From assembly GCF_012979275.1 (NCBI RefSeq), contig NZ_JABASZ010000042.1, positions 62,001 through 126,000 of the forward strand: a stretch of DNA of 64,000 nucleotides, given 5' to 3'. The DNA comes from Pseudopontixanthobacter vadosimaris. Lineage in GTDB: Bacteria; Pseudomonadota; Alphaproteobacteria; Sphingomonadales; Sphingomonadaceae. Each line of letters opens with the position of its first letter. Within the stretch, counting starts at the first letter, position 1. A model generated the notes under the pieces. The model saw only the letters and a program-made list of their open reading frames with translations, made no database searches and was not told where the DNA came from. Positions 1 through 9,357 of the stretch are shown here, piece by piece. The position numbers and the translations under genes were made by a program.

Positions 1-51
1 GGCATTTCGCCCTCGCAGGCCGAAGCCTACGCGCCCGACAGGCTTATCTGA
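1..51 (+). CDS. 3' end of an unidentified gene (partial)
   Basis: Reading frame 1 is open from the window edge for 16 codons and stops at a TGA at 49-51. The residues end in APDRLI. The gene would converge on rnhA with about 20 bases between the two stops, which is a normal arrangement here. The fragment is too short to identify, and a chance open frame cannot be excluded. Confidence 0.3.
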   Translation, partial: GISPSQAEAYAPDRLI

Positions 52-71
52 CGACCCTCATCTGCCCGGCC

Positions 72-515
72 TCATCTGGCCGATGCGACCGAATCGGCCG
101 CGTCGCTGGCCAGACGGTCCACGCGGTCGTTTTCCGGATGGCCGGAATGGCCCTTCACCCAGCGCCAGTCGACATCATGCATGGCGGCGGCGGCAATCAA
201 CTCGTGCCACAGATCGGCATTGCGCACCGGTTTCTTGCTGGCGTTGATCCAGCCGCGCTTCTGCCAGCCCGCGATCCACTTTGTCATGCCGTCCAGCACA
301 TATTTGCTGTCCGAATAAAGGGTTACTTCGCAGGGTTCGATCAGGGCCTGAAGCCCGCGGATCGCGGCGGTCAGTTCCATGCGGTTGTTCGTGGTTGCCG
401 GATCCGCGCCCGACAGTTCCTTCTCATGCGCGCCAAGCCGCAGCAATGCACCCCAGCCGCCAGGGCCGGGATTGCCCTTGCACGCACCATCGGTGAAAAT
501 CTCGACATGTTTCAT
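72..515 (-). CDS. rnhA: Ribonuclease HI
   Basis: Cytoplasmic endonuclease that cuts the RNA strand of RNA-DNA hybrids such as primers and R-loops. The 147-residue length is typical of the family. The N-terminus [16 protein letters not shown] is the family hallmark. The four acidic catalytic residues can be placed at D9, E47, D69 and D133, with the catalytic-loop histidine at H123 in KGHSGH. The ATG overlaps the upstream thrB stop by four bases (ATGA) and has no clear Shine-Dalgarno sequence of its own, so translation is probably coupled. It is the last gene of an ispH-thrB-rnhA set, an order I recall from sphingomonads. Confidence 0.97.
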   Translation of the reverse strand: MKHVEIFTDGACKGNPGPGGWGALLRLGAHEKELSGADPATTNNRMELTAAIRGLQALIEPCEVTLYSDSKYVLDGMTKWIAGWQKRGWINASKKPVRNADLWHELIAAAAMHDVDWRWVKGHSGHPENDRVDRLASDAADSVASAR

Positions 516-1552
516 GTGACCAATGTGCCCGTCGGAACGTCCGCCGAAAAGAGCTTCGCCCCTTTCTGCGCATAGAATTGCAGCCGCCGCGCGAAATCCA
601 TCGGATCCTTGCGCTTCACCATCGCACCTTCCTCACCATGGAGCCAGTCGTAGGCGCGTGTCGCGATGAAGCGCATGCAGGCACCCTGCGCCAGCACCGG
701 CAGGGCAGCGCGTTCCTCGGCCGAAAAGGGACGGATGCTCTCGTATCCCCCGCGCAGCGCGGCGGACACCTCGGGGTCAAAGGTCTGCCCGTCCGGAGTG
801 AAGCACCATGCCGCGTGAGTCACCGCGAAATCATAGGCAACCATGTCGTTGCAGGCGAAATAGAAATCGATCATCCCCGCGACCTGGTCGCCGCGCATCA
901 GAACGTTATCGCAGAACAGATCGGCATGGATGATCGAGCGGGGCAGATCCTTCGGCCATTTTGCGCGCAGTTCGGGGAGTTTCATGCGGACTAGGCCGGT
1001 CAGCGCCGGATCGATCTTACGCAGATTATCCGTGCCGCAGCTGTCGAACAGGGCGCGCCAGTCGGCCGGCTTGAGATCGTTCGTCCGCGTTTCGCCGTAA
1101 TCGCGGCTGGCGATATGCAGCCGCGCCAGTTCCACTCCCACCGCGCGCGCCTGTGCGGGGGTGGGCTGGTCGACCGAAAGGCCGGGAAGATATTCGATCA
1201 ATGCGACTGCCTTGCCATTCACCATCCGCGACGCGGCTCCATCCCTGTCGTGGATCGTGCGCGGAACCGGAAGATCCTTGGCAGACAGGTGGTCGAGCAG
1301 GCCCAGAAAGAACGGCAAATCCGCCAGGTCGATCCGCTTTTCATACATCGTCAGGATGAAACGGTTGCCTGCGCGATTCGCATCGATGTCCGGGCCGGGC
1401 ACCCGCTGCGCGGCAGACCCGGTGGTTTCGATCAGCCAGTTGCTGTTGGACACCCCTTCGGCGATGCCCTTGGCGGAGACAAGTTCCCCCACATCGTAAT
1501 GAGTAACGATGGCGGCGAGGTCTTCCGCGCCGAGATGCGTATAGACGGCCAT
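512..1552 (-). CDS. thrB: Homoserine kinase, APH-fold type
   Basis: Phosphorylates L-homoserine to O-phosphohomoserine in threonine biosynthesis. The 346-residue protein is of the aminoglycoside-phosphotransferase-like fold used by many proteobacteria, not the GHMP-kinase ThrB of E. coli. Visible motifs are the nucleotide-loop region [11 protein letters not shown] near the N-terminus, the catalytic loop HADLFCDNV (H209, D211) and the metal-binding MIDFYFA (D229). An in-frame ATG lies 18 bases upstream at 1570. The 1552 start was chosen because MAVYTHLG resembles the usual family N-terminus and a GCGAGG sequence precedes it. It lies 18 bases after ispH and overlaps rnhA by four bases. Confidence 0.93.
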   Translation of the reverse strand: MAVYTHLGAEDLAAIVTHYDVGELVSAKGIAEGVSNSNWLIETTGSAAQRVPGPDIDANRAGNRFILTMYEKRIDLADLPFFLGLLDHLSAKDLPVPRTIHDRDGAASRMVNGKAVALIEYLPGLSVDQPTPAQARAVGVELARLHIASRDYGETRTNDLKPADWRALFDSCGTDNLRKIDPALTGLVRMKLPELRAKWPKDLPRSIIHADLFCDNVLMRGDQVAGMIDFYFACNDMVAYDFAVTHAAWCFTPDGQTFDPEVSAALRGGYESIRPFSAEERAALPVLAQGACMRFIATRAYDWLHGEEGAMVKRKDPMDFARRLQFYAQKGAKLFSADVPTGTLVT

Positions 1553-1570
1553 GTCAGCTAGCCTCGCCAA

Positions 1571-2563
1571 TCAGTCCAGCAGCTGGCGAGGCAGCTTGAA
1601 CACCATTTTTTCCTCGGCGGTGACGAGGGTATGTTCCTCCACCTCGCGCCACTCGGCCAGCCTGTCCACGACTTCGCGGACGAGGGTTTCCGGGGCCGAG
1701 GCACCGGCCGTCAGGCCGATCGTCCCGACGCCGTCCAGCCACTCCGGTTCGATATCGCCAGCCCTCTGGATCAGCCGCGCAGTCGTGCCGCAGCGCATGG
1801 CAACCTCGACAAGGCGGACGGAATTGGATGAATTGGTGGCACCGATCACCAGCACCAGATCGCTGCCGGGGGCAATCGCCTTGACCGCCGCCTGCCGGTT
1901 CGAGGTGGCATAGCAGATGTCCTCGGCCTTGGGTCCGACGATATGCGGGAACTTGCGCCTGAGGGCTTCCACGATCGCGGCGGTATCGTCGACGGACAGG
2001 GTGGTCTGGGTCAGAAAGGCCAGTTCGTCCCCGGATGAGAATTCCAGCGCCGCAACATCGTCCAGGGTTTCCACCAGCGTCATCTCGCCCCGTGCCACCT
2101 GGCCCATGGTGCCGATCACCTCGGGGTGACCGGCATGGCCGATGAAGACGATATGCCGCCCCGCCTCGATCTGCCGTTCGGCCTGGCGATGCACCTTGCT
2201 GACCAGCGGGCAGGTGGCGTCCAGATAATCGAGCCCGCGCCGGTCGGCTTCGGCGGGAACCGATTTCGGCACGCCATGCGCGCTGAACACCACCGGCGCG
2301 CCGTCCGGAACCTCTTCGAGTTCCTCGACGAAGACGGCGCCTTTCGCCCGCAGGCTGTCCACCACGAATTTGTTGTGCACGATCTCGTGGCGAACATAGA
2401 CCGGTGCGCCGTATCGCTCGATGGCGCGCTCGACGATCTCGATCGCCCGATCCACGCCCGCGCAGAAGCCGCGCGGTGCGGCAATCAGCAGGGTAAGGGC
2501 GGGCTTGCCGCCCGTGGCAATGCCTCCGGCCTGGCGGGGCGTATTCTGCAAGGGAGCGTTCAT
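1571..2563 (-). CDS. ispH: 4-hydroxy-3-methylbut-2-enyl diphosphate reductase
   Basis: Last enzyme of the non-mevalonate isoprenoid pathway. It reduces HMBPP to IPP and DMAPP with an iron-sulfur cluster. The three cluster cysteines are visible at C34 ([12 protein letters not shown]), C118 ([11 protein letters not shown]) and C217 ([10 protein letters not shown]), and the conserved histidine motifs HEIVHN and SAHG are present. Length is 330 residues from the ATG at 2563, which follows a G-rich ribosome-binding site (GGGGGGATGC). A longer frame begins 27 bases upstream but lacks this support. First gene of the ispH-thrB-rnhA set, transcribed divergently from the lipoprotein gene at 2639. Confidence 0.97.
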   Translation of the reverse strand: MNAPLQNTPRQAGGIATGGKPALTLLIAAPRGFCAGVDRAIEIVERAIERYGAPVYVRHEIVHNKFVVDSLRAKGAVFVEELEEVPDGAPVVFSAHGVPKSVPAEADRRGLDYLDATCPLVSKVHRQAERQIEAGRHIVFIGHAGHPEVIGTMGQVARGEMTLVETLDDVAALEFSSGDELAFLTQTTLSVDDTAAIVEALRRKFPHIVGPKAEDICYATSNRQAAVKAIAPGSDLVLVIGATNSSNSVRLVEVAMRCGTTARLIQRAGDIEPEWLDGVGTIGLTAGASAPETLVREVVDRLAEWREVEEHTLVTAEEKMVFKLPRQLLD

Positions 2564-2638
2564 GCATCCCCCCCTAGCCCTTTCGCCCAAGCACCGCTAG
2601 GGCTGCGCGCCATCAGGATTTCGAGGATTTCGCCGCAG

Positions 2639-3298
2639 ATGACACCGAAGACCGCATCTTTTCGCCTTATCAGTGTATTTGCCGCCGGTGCAGCCCTGGC
2701 GGGATGCGCGAAGGATGGCGACCTCGTGCTGGGCGAGGCCGTCGGCATATCGGCGGTTCGCAGCGCCTGCCCGGCGGTGGGCGTGCCCGATTACACCGGC
2801 AATATCACGACGTTCCGCAGCCCGGATTCGCGCACCGTCAGCGATCTCGATGTGACTGCCGCGATCACCAACGTTCGCAGCACCTGCAACGACACGGGCG
2901 ACAGGATCTATTCCGAGGCCAGCTTCGCCGTGCAGGCGCGCCGCGCCGATGCGCGCGGTGCCCGCAGTGTGGAACTGCCCTATTTCTCCACGGTGCTGCG
3001 GGGCGGAAGCCAGGTGGTGTCGAAGCGGGTGGGAACGGTCCGCATCGATTTTGCCGACGGGCAGGAACGCGCGGAGGCCATGGCCACGGCGGGTGCCTTC
3101 ATCGACCGCGCGGCCGCGACCCTGCCGGATGACATTCGCGCACAGATCACCCGCCGCCGCCGCCCCGGCGATGCCGATGCGGCGCTGGATCCGCTGGCCG
3201 ATCCCGCAGTTCGCGCGGCGCTGCAGCGGGCGAGTTTCGAACTGCTGGTCGGCTTCCAGCTTACCGAAGAGCAACTGGCCTATAACGCAACGCGCTGA
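2639..3298 (+). CDS. Conserved lipoprotein of unknown function
   Basis: A 219-residue protein with a lipoprotein signal peptide: basic start MTPKTASFR, hydrophobic core, and lipobox LAGC with the lipidated cysteine at C23. The mature part has two cysteines (SACP, STCN) and an Arg-rich stretch (TRRRRPGDAD) near residue 175. No enzymatic motif was recognised. It probably sits in the outer or inner membrane facing the periplasm. The frame stays open further upstream, but that part is antisense to ispH. The ATG at 2639 was chosen because it is followed directly by the signal peptide. It precedes argS by 81 bases and may share its transcript. Confidence 0.82.
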   Translation: MTPKTASFRLISVFAAGAALAGCAKDGDLVLGEAVGISAVRSACPAVGVPDYTGNITTFRSPDSRTVSDLDVTAAITNVRSTCNDTGDRIYSEASFAVQARRADARGARSVELPYFSTVLRGGSQVVSKRVGTVRIDFADGQERAEAMATAGAFIDRAAATLPDDIRAQITRRRRPGDADAALDPLADPAVRAALQRASFELLVGFQLTEEQLAYNATR

Positions 3299-3379
3299 TC
3301 GGCGATTCGCTGACCGGGTAGCCTGTGCTCCTTTCGTCGGGGCTTTGCGAAACATTGCGCTTGGGCTAGGCGCGGGGCC

Positions 3380-5137
3380 ATGTCCAAGCAACAGATGCCC
3401 CGCCGCAATACCGTCCACGCCGCTTTCGCGGAAAAGCTGGATGCGATCCTGTCCGCGCTCGAGATGGAAGGCAATCTGCCGCCGGATACGCCGCGCACCG
3501 GCGTGACCGTGGAGCCGCCGCGCGATGCGACGCATGGCGATCTGTCCAGCAATGCCGCGATGGTGCTGGCGAAGCAGGCCCGCACCAATCCGCGCGAACT
3601 AGCCGCGAAGATCATCGAGAAGCTGGACCGCGACGCCGATGTGGAAAGCGCCGACATCGCGGGGCCGGGATTCATCAATCTTCGCCTCGCGGAATCGACC
3701 TGGCGCGAGGAAGTGGCTGCCATCGCTGCGCTTGGCGACGATTACGGCCGCTCCGACATGGGCGAGGGGCAGCGGGTGAATATCGAATATGTCTCGGCCA
3801 ATCCCACCGGGCCGATGCATATGGGCCATTGCCGGGGGGCCGTGGTCGGCGATGCGCTGGCGGCATTGCTCGAATATGCAGGCCACGAGGTGATCCGCGA
3901 ATATTACGTGAACGATGCCGGGGCGCAGGTCGACACCCTCGCCCGCAGCGCACATCTGCGCTACCGCGAGGCGTTGGGCGAGGATATCGGGGCGATAACC
4001 GAGGGTCTTTATCCCGGCGACTATCTGCGGCCCGTGGGCAAGGCCCTGGCCGAAGAACTCGGCAAGCGGTATGTCTCCGCGCCCGAGCAGGAGTGGCTGC
4101 CCGTCTTCCGCGACCGGGCGGTAGCCGCGATGATGGATCTGATTCGGCAGGATCTCGCCCTGCTGGGCATTCATCATGACGTCTTCGCTTCGGAAGCGAA
4201 GTTGCAGCAGGCCGGGAAGCCGGAGGCGGCCGAACGATGGCTGCGAAGCCGCGACCTGGTCTATGACGGAATTCTCGAAGCACCCAAGGGCAAGACGCCC
4301 GACGATTGGGAGCCAGTGGAACTGCCGCTGTTCCGCTCCACGAAATTCGGTGACGATCAGGATCGCCCCATCCGCAAATCGGACGGGAAGTGGACCTATT
4401 TCGGGGCCGACCTCGCCTATCACATGCAGAAGGCGGAGGATGCCGACGCGCTGATCGATATCTGGGGGGCCGACCACTCGGGTACGGTCAAGCGGATCAA
4501 GGCCGCCGTGGCCGCACTTTCCGAAGGGAAGGGCGGCGCGATCCACTTCGACGTCAAGCTGGTGCAGATGGTCAATCTGCTCCGCGACGGCGAACCGGTG
4601 AAGATGTCCAAGCGCTCCGGTAATTTCGTCACCCTGGCCGAGGTGGTGGAGGAGGTCGGCAAGGATGTCGTGCGCTTCACCATGCTGACGCGGAAGCCCG
4701 AAGCGCAGATGGAGTTCGACTTTGCGAAAGTGATCGAACAGTCGAAGGACAACCCTGTCTTCTACGTGCAATATGCCAATGCGCGCATCCATTCCACTTT
4801 GCGCCGGGCTGCTGCCGAAGGCATCACATCCGCGGGCGACAACAGCGACCTGCTCGGCCCGGCGGATCTCGCGCTGGTGAAACAGGCGGCACAGTTCCCC
4901 CGCATCGTGGAAGCGGCGGCCCAGGCGCGCGAGGCGCATCGGATCGCCTTCTATCTTTACGATCTGGCGGCGGCCTTCCATGCCTATTGGAATGCCGGCA
5001 ATGACGATGCGGCGAAGCGTGTCATCACCGCCGATCGCGATCTGACGGCAGCGCGGCTTTTCCTGGTATCGCAGGTAGCGCAAGTGATTCGTAACGGTCT
5101 TGCTATATTGGGCGTCGAACCTGTCGAGGAGATGTGA
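3380..5137 (+). CDS. argS: Arginyl-tRNA synthetase
   Basis: Class I synthetase that charges tRNA-Arg. The 585-residue length fits the family. The N-terminal Add-1 domain covers roughly residues 10-105. The HIGH signature reads HMGH at 147-150 within [14 protein letters not shown], and the KMSKR loop is intact at 408-412. The C-terminal anticodon-binding DALR domain is recognisable in the last 120 residues ([10 protein letters not shown] to [11 protein letters not shown]). The stop codon overlaps a possible GTG start of the next gene. The argS-SPOR protein-nagZ-scpA-scpB-tatABC order that follows is one I recall from sphingomonads. Confidence 0.98.
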   Translation: MSKQQMPRRNTVHAAFAEKLDAILSALEMEGNLPPDTPRTGVTVEPPRDATHGDLSSNAAMVLAKQARTNPRELAAKIIEKLDRDADVESADIAGPGFINLRLAESTWREEVAAIAALGDDYGRSDMGEGQRVNIEYVSANPTGPMHMGHCRGAVVGDALAALLEYAGHEVIREYYVNDAGAQVDTLARSAHLRYREALGEDIGAITEGLYPGDYLRPVGKALAEELGKRYVSAPEQEWLPVFRDRAVAAMMDLIRQDLALLGIHHDVFASEAKLQQAGKPEAAERWLRSRDLVYDGILEAPKGKTPDDWEPVELPLFRSTKFGDDQDRPIRKSDGKWTYFGADLAYHMQKAEDADALIDIWGADHSGTVKRIKAAVAALSEGKGGAIHFDVKLVQMVNLLRDGEPVKMSKRSGNFVTLAEVVEEVGKDVVRFTMLTRKPEAQMEFDFAKVIEQSKDNPVFYVQYANARIHSTLRRAAAEGITSAGDNSDLLGPADLALVKQAAQFPRIVEAAAQAREAHRIAFYLYDLAAAFHAYWNAGNDDAAKRVITADRDLTAARLFLVSQVAQVIRNGLAILGVEPVEEM

Positions 5138-5139
5138 CC

Positions 5140-5973
5140 ATGACCGGCAACGGACGCCGTGACGACGATTACCAGAACGCCGAAGGGGCCACGCCGGAAG
5201 CGGGTCCTACTCTCGATGCGGCGGGCTTCGCACCGGATGATTATCGTTCCGCCGACGATTACCGGACCGGCAAAAATTACCGCATGGGCGACGATACCGA
5301 GCCTGCCAGCGCATACCGCATGGATGACGAACTCGCGCTCGACCGGCAGGACGAACGCCTGCCGTGGCTCGAATCCGCCGATGATGAGGAAGATGCGGGC
5401 GGCGTCGATCCGGCGCGGCTGATCGGCTTCGTCCTGCTCGCCCTGCTGGCTTTGGCCGTTCTGATCGGCGGCGGCTGGTTTATAGCCAATTCGGGCGGCG
5501 ACGGCGAGATCGTTGCGGATGGCAGCACCATAGAAGCGCCCGACGAACCCTACAGGTCCCGGCCCGACAATCCGGGTGGCAAGGAATTCGCCGGCACTGG
5601 CGATGTTGCGCCCGCCGTGGCCGAAGGCCAGACGCGGGAAGGGCGCATCGCGGAAGACGACACGCCGCGCCCTACCGTCAATGTCGCGCAGGAAGCAGAC
5701 GTTGCCGAACCGCAGGAGACGCCGGAACCTGCGCTGGGCGGCGTTGCCGTGCAGGTCGGCGCCTATATGAACGAGGCCACCGCCGAGAGCGGATGGGCCG
5801 AATTGCGTTCGCGTACCGATCTGCTGAACGGGGTGAACCACCGCATCGTGCGCGGGAATGCGGACATCGGTGTGGTCTATCGCCTTCAGGCGGTTGCGGG
5901 CGATCTGTCCTCCGCGCGCCAGCTCTGCACCGCCTTGAAGAACGATGGCGTCGCCTGTCAGGTGAAGCCCTGA
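5140..5973 (+). CDS. SPOR-domain membrane protein
   Basis: A 277-residue bitopic inner-membrane protein. It has a hydrophilic N-terminal cytoplasmic part (about 1-94), one transmembrane segment (about 95-116, IGFVLLALLALAVLIGG), a Pro/Glu-rich periplasmic linker, and a C-terminal SPOR domain (about 205-277, VAVQVGAYMNEATAESGW onward). SPOR domains bind denuded septal glycan, so a role near the division site is likely but inferred. The N-terminal part carries a short repeated DDYR/NYR/AYR motif. The ATG at 5140 is preferred over a GTG at 5134 because GAGGAG lies eight bases upstream of it. A strong terminator follows, so it probably ends the argS transcript. Confidence 0.85.
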   Translation: MTGNGRRDDDYQNAEGATPEAGPTLDAAGFAPDDYRSADDYRTGKNYRMGDDTEPASAYRMDDELALDRQDERLPWLESADDEEDAGGVDPARLIGFVLLALLALAVLIGGGWFIANSGGDGEIVADGSTIEAPDEPYRSRPDNPGGKEFAGTGDVAPAVAEGQTREGRIAEDDTPRPTVNVAQEADVAEPQETPEPALGGVAVQVGAYMNEATAESGWAELRSRTDLLNGVNHRIVRGNADIGVVYRLQAVAGDLSSARQLCTALKNDGVACQVKP

Positions 5974-6005
5974 ACCGCTGCTGCATCCGGCGGTAATGTC
6001 CACAG

Positions 6006-6041
6006 CGCAGGGTTGGCAATCGCTTGCGAACCCTGCGTTTT
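6006..6041 (+). terminator. Intrinsic terminator after the SPOR gene
   Basis: A 9-bp perfect stem, CGCAGGGTT (6006-6014) with AACCCTGCG (6029-6037), encloses a second 4-bp stem GCAA/TTGC with a TCGC loop, separated by a single G/G mismatch. TTTT follows at 6038-6041. It lies 33 bases after the SPOR gene stop and just before nagZ. This separates argS-SPOR from nagZ-scpAB-tatABC and argues against a possible TTG start for nagZ at 6024, which would fall inside the hairpin. Confidence 0.85.
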
Positions 6042-6059
6042 CCTGCGATTCCTGCTGCC

Positions 6060-7079
6060 ATGACACCAGCAATTTTCGGCCTGTCGGGGGCAAGGCTCAC
6101 CGATAACGAGCGGGATTTCTTCCGCGACAGCGTGCCTGCGGGCTACATCCTTTTCGGCCGCAATTGCATCGATCGCGATCAGCTCCGCGCCCTCACGGGT
6201 GAATTGCGCGACCTTCACGGACGGGACGATCTGTTCATCTGCATCGATCAGGAAGGTGGCCGGGTCGCGCGTATGAAGCCCCCGGAATGGACGCGCTTTC
6301 CTGCCGGAGAACTATTCGACGGTCTGTATCAGGTGGCTCCCGCATCGGCGATGCAGGCGGCGCGCCTGAACGCGCAGGCCCTGGGGCTGGAACTTGCGGA
6401 GGTGGGCATCACCGTCGATTGCCACCCGCCGCTCGATATCCGCTGGCCGGGCGGCCACGACGTGATCGGCGACAGGGCACTGGGCGCGGAACCGATGCAG
6501 GTGGCGGCGCTGGGCCGTGCGATCCTGCAGGGACTGGGCGAAGCGGGCGTTGCGGGCTGTATCAAGCACATGCCGGGGCACGGCAGGTCGAATACCGATA
6601 CGCACAAGAGCATGCCGAAGATCGGGGCGAGCGCTGCGGAACTGGAGGTGGACATGCAGCCGTTTCGCGCACTGAACCATGCGCCGGTCGGCATGACCGG
6701 GCATCTGCTGTTCACGGCCTGGGACGATGAGAACCCCGCGACCCTGTCTCCGGCTGTCATTCAGAACCAGATACGCGGGCACATCGGCTTCGACGGTCTG
6801 CTGCTGACCGACGATATCGACATGCAGGCGCTATCGGGGACGATCCCGGAACGATCCGCCCGCGCGATCGCTGCCGGTTGCGATCTGGTGCTGAATTGCT
6901 GGGCGAAGATGGACGACATGGTCGGCATCGCCAAAGCCGTACCCGCGGCGGGGGGCAAGACGCTTGAGCGATTGCAGAAGGCGCTGACGGGCACCGGCCC
7001 GCAGGCGGACCAGCCGGACAGCGCGGAATTGCTCGCCACCCGTGACGCATTGCTGAGCGCAGCGGGTTTCGCCGGGTGA
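6060..7079 (+). CDS. nagZ: Beta-N-acetylhexosaminidase
   Basis: Glycoside hydrolase family 3 enzyme that removes N-acetylglucosamine from anhydromuropeptides in cytosolic peptidoglycan recycling. The protein is 339 residues long. The signature KHMPGHG (K169-G175) is followed by DTH (D180, catalytic-loop H182), and the nucleophile region reads LTDDIDM. There is no signal peptide, which fits a cytosolic NagZ. The ATG at 6060 was chosen because the in-frame TTG at 6024 lies within a terminator hairpin. Its stop overlaps the scpA GTG by four bases, so scpA is translationally coupled to it. Confidence 0.96.
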   Translation: MTPAIFGLSGARLTDNERDFFRDSVPAGYILFGRNCIDRDQLRALTGELRDLHGRDDLFICIDQEGGRVARMKPPEWTRFPAGELFDGLYQVAPASAMQAARLNAQALGLELAEVGITVDCHPPLDIRWPGGHDVIGDRALGAEPMQVAALGRAILQGLGEAGVAGCIKHMPGHGRSNTDTHKSMPKIGASAAELEVDMQPFRALNHAPVGMTGHLLFTAWDDENPATLSPAVIQNQIRGHIGFDGLLLTDDIDMQALSGTIPERSARAIAAGCDLVLNCWAKMDDMVGIAKAVPAAGGKTLERLQKALTGTGPQADQPDSAELLATRDALLSAAGFAG

Positions 7080-7900
7080 GCGGTGCCGGGCTGCTGTTTG
7101 CCGAGGCCGAGCCGGATGGCGATCGCCCGGCGGGCGGTGCGGCATCCCTCACGAAAGCAGACGATGCGGCGCTTTATCTCGAACTCGACGGGTGGGAAGG
7201 GCCGCTGGATCTGCTGCTGGATCTTGCCCGGCGGCAGAAGGTCGATCTTCGCGCGATTTCCATTCTTTCGCTGGTCGATCAATATCTCGAATATATCGAA
7301 CGTGCCGATGCGCTGAAGCTGGAACTCGCGGCCGATTATCTCGTCATGGCCGCATGGCTCGCGTTTCTGAAATCCGCTTTGCTGCTTCCGGCGGAGGAAC
7401 AGGAGGAGCCGGGGGCGGAGGAACTGGCGCTGCGCCTGCAATTGCGGCTGGCGCGGCTCGGCGCCATGCGCGAAGCGGCGGCGCGCCTGCTGGCCCGCGA
7501 CCGCACGGGACGGGAGGTGTTCCTGCGCGGCGCACCCGAAGGCCTGCGTACCGACCGCAAGGTGAAGTGGCAATGCGACTGGTTCGCCCTGATCCGGGCC
7601 TATGGGCAGGTGAAGGCCCGTACCGCGCCCGCTGTCCACATGGTGCGAGACCGTCCGGTGATGACGCTTGAGAGCGCTCTGGAACGCATCGCGGCCATGC
7701 TCGGCGTCAGCCGCGACTGGATGAGGCTGGAGGATTTTCTGCCAGGCGAGGCGGAGCCGGGTTGGAGCAGGCCGCGTCTTCGCCGCAGCGCACTCGCCTC
7801 CAGCTTCGTCGCCGCGCTGGAACTTGCCCGCACCGGGCAGGCCGAACTGAGGCAGGACGGCGCCTTTCAGCCGATGCTCCTGCGCCGTACAGGGTCGTGA
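7076..7900 (+). CDS. scpA: Segregation and condensation protein A
   Basis: Kleisin subunit of the SMC-ScpAB condensin complex that organises and segregates the chromosome. The 274-residue protein shows the family N-terminal helix set LDGWEGPLDLLLDLARRQ followed by VDLRAISILSLVDQYLEYI, then the ADYLVMAAWLAFLKSALLLP block. The C-terminal winged-helix region includes LERIAAMLGVSRDWMRLEDF. The start is a GTG overlapping the nagZ stop, and the stop overlaps the scpB GTG in the same way. The smc gene is not in this window. Confidence 0.95.
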   Translation: MSGAGLLFAEAEPDGDRPAGGAASLTKADDAALYLELDGWEGPLDLLLDLARRQKVDLRAISILSLVDQYLEYIERADALKLELAADYLVMAAWLAFLKSALLLPAEEQEEPGAEELALRLQLRLARLGAMREAAARLLARDRTGREVFLRGAPEGLRTDRKVKWQCDWFALIRAYGQVKARTAPAVHMVRDRPVMTLESALERIAAMLGVSRDWMRLEDFLPGEAEPGWSRPRLRRSALASSFVAALELARTGQAELRQDGAFQPMLLRRTGS

Positions 7901-8505
7901 ACTTGCCGGCGGAAGAGGGTGATCCGCTGGTCAGGGCCGTGGAGGCGACGCTGTTTGCAGCGGAGGAGCCGCTGACGATCGCTGCTCTTTGCGCTCACCT
8001 CGGCGATGCCGACGCGGCAGATATCCGCGTAGCTATCGACGATCTCGTGGCATTTTACTGCGGCAGGGGCGTGGAACTGGTCCGGCGCGGGGCGGCCTGG
8101 CACTTCCAGACCGCGCCCGACCTTGCCCATCTGCTGCGGCGGGAACGCGAACAGGTGCGGCGACTGTCGCGTGCGGCCACCGAAGTCCTGGCGATCGTCG
8201 CCTATCACGAACCCGTCAGCCGGGCAGAAATCGAGAGCATCCGCGGCGTGCAGACGGCGAAAGGAACGCTTGACGTCCTGATGGAGGCAGGCTGGGTTCG
8301 CGCGGCCGGACGAAGGGATGCGCCCGGAAGGCCCGTGATCTACGCCACGACACAGGCATTCCTGGCCCATTTCGGCCTTGAATCACGCCGCGATCTGCCG
8401 GGGATTGGCGAATTGAGAAGCGCCGGATTGCTCGACCCGGTCGACGATGCCTTTGACGCGTTGGCAGACCCGAAACAAAGCGGCGAAGCGGCCGGCCCCG
8501 AATGA
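7897..8505 (+). CDS. scpB: Segregation and condensation protein B
   Basis: Partner of ScpA in the SMC condensin complex. It consists of tandem winged-helix domains. The 202-residue protein begins VNLPAEEGDPLVRAVEATLF and contains the diagnostic block LSRAATEVLAIVAYHEPVSR followed by EIESIRGVQ. The GTG at 7897 overlaps the scpA stop (GTGA). Upstream codons in the same frame are antisense-quality Arg-rich sequence and were rejected as part of the gene. The C-terminal 25 residues (DALADPKQSGEAAGPE) are a low-complexity tail. Confidence 0.95.
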   Translation: MNLPAEEGDPLVRAVEATLFAAEEPLTIAALCAHLGDADAADIRVAIDDLVAFYCGRGVELVRRGAAWHFQTAPDLAHLLRREREQVRRLSRAATEVLAIVAYHEPVSRAEIESIRGVQTAKGTLDVLMEAGWVRAAGRRDAPGRPVIYATTQAFLAHFGLESRRDLPGIGELRSAGLLDPVDDAFDALADPKQSGEAAGPE

Positions 8506-8576
8506 TGCATCGCTGGCAAATGCCCGGCACATCCACTATATCGAAACATGGAACCTAGGCAAAAAAGGATCGCCTC

Positions 8577-8879
8577 ATGGGTAGTATAGGCCCCGTTCAG
8601 CTGCTGATTATCGCCATCGTCATCCTCGTGCTGTTCGGCCGGGGCAAGATTTCCGAGATGATGGGTGATTTCGGCAAGGGCGTGAAAAGCTTCCGCTCGG
8701 GCATGAATGACGAGGACGAGGCGCATGCAGTTGAGGCCAGGCGCCTGAACGCTCCGGCACCCCATGACGCACCGCCGGCATCGCCCGCTCCGCCAGCCAC
8801 CGGCAACGCGCAGGAAACCGCCATGGCGGCGGATGCCGCCGCGCAGGATAATGGTACGCGCGGCGATACGCCCCGCTGA
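8577..8879 (+). CDS. tatA: Sec-independent translocase protein TatA
   Basis: Pore-forming component of the twin-arginine translocon in the inner membrane. The 100-residue protein has one N-terminal transmembrane helix (about 5-21, GPVQLLIIAIVILVLFGRG), the hinge FGRGKISEMMGDFGKG with the invariant Phe-Gly, and an amphipathic helix, followed by an Ala/Pro-rich tail. An AAAAAAGGA ribosome-binding site sits seven bases before the ATG. It is 71 bases after scpB and is the first of three adjacent tat genes. Confidence 0.97.
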   Translation: MGSIGPVQLLIIAIVILVLFGRGKISEMMGDFGKGVKSFRSGMNDEDEAHAVEARRLNAPAPHDAPPASPAPPATGNAQETAMAADAAAQDNGTRGDTPR

Positions 8880-8896
8880 CCTGACGGGCGGCGACC

Positions 8897-9355
8897 ATGT
8901 TCGATATCGCTGCAAGCGAAGTCCTCGTCGTCATCATCGTGGCGATTCTCGTCATCGGACCCAAGGACATGCCTGCCGCATTACGTGCCGCCGGGCGCTG
9001 GATCGGCAAGATCCGCCGGGTGTCCGGCCATTTCCGATCGGGGCTGGATACGATGATTCGCGAGGCGGAGATGGAAGACATGGAACGCAAGTGGCGCGAA
9101 CAGAACCGTGCCATCATGGCGGCTCATCCCGATATAATGACAGCTGAGGATTCGGGCATCGTGCCCGACGATAGCGCTACGGGCGAAGCCGCCACGGCAG
9201 CGCCAGGTGATGGCGGTAGCAACGAAACAGGCGGAGCCTGGGGCGTATCGGCGGAGAGCCGCGCGCAGGTGGAGATGCGCGCCAGCCAGGATCCGCAGAA
9301 TCATGCGGCCGCAAAAGGGCCGGGCAGCGATGTTCCGGATGAGGCGTCACGCTGA
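8897..9355 (+). CDS. tatB: Sec-independent translocase protein TatB
   Basis: Twin-arginine signal receptor subunit that works with TatC. The 152-residue protein starts MFDIAASEVLVVIIVAILVI, a transmembrane helix with the conserved early acidic residue (E8) typical of TatB. It then has GPKDMPAALRAAGRWIGKIR, an amphipathic helix, and a long charged coil (MIREAEMEDMERKWREQNR). The tail beyond residue 80 is acidic and Gly/Ala-rich and likely unstructured. It lies 17 bases after tatA and two bases before tatC. Confidence 0.96.
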   Translation: MFDIAASEVLVVIIVAILVIGPKDMPAALRAAGRWIGKIRRVSGHFRSGLDTMIREAEMEDMERKWREQNRAIMAAHPDIMTAEDSGIVPDDSATGEAATAAPGDGGSNETGGAWGVSAESRAQVEMRASQDPQNHAAAKGPGSDVPDEASR

Positions 9356-9357
9356 TC

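Noticed and set aside
138-575. Long open frames opposite rnhA and thrB.
   Set aside because: In G+C-rich DNA, frames antisense to real genes stay open. These lack ribosome-binding sites and family similarity.
2126-2638. Upstream extension of the lipoprotein frame across ispH.
   Set aside because: It is antisense to ispH, and the signal peptide begins at the ATG at 2639.
6024-6059. TTG start for nagZ at 6024.
   Set aside because: It lies inside a strong terminator hairpin, and the ATG at 6060 begins the family sequence.
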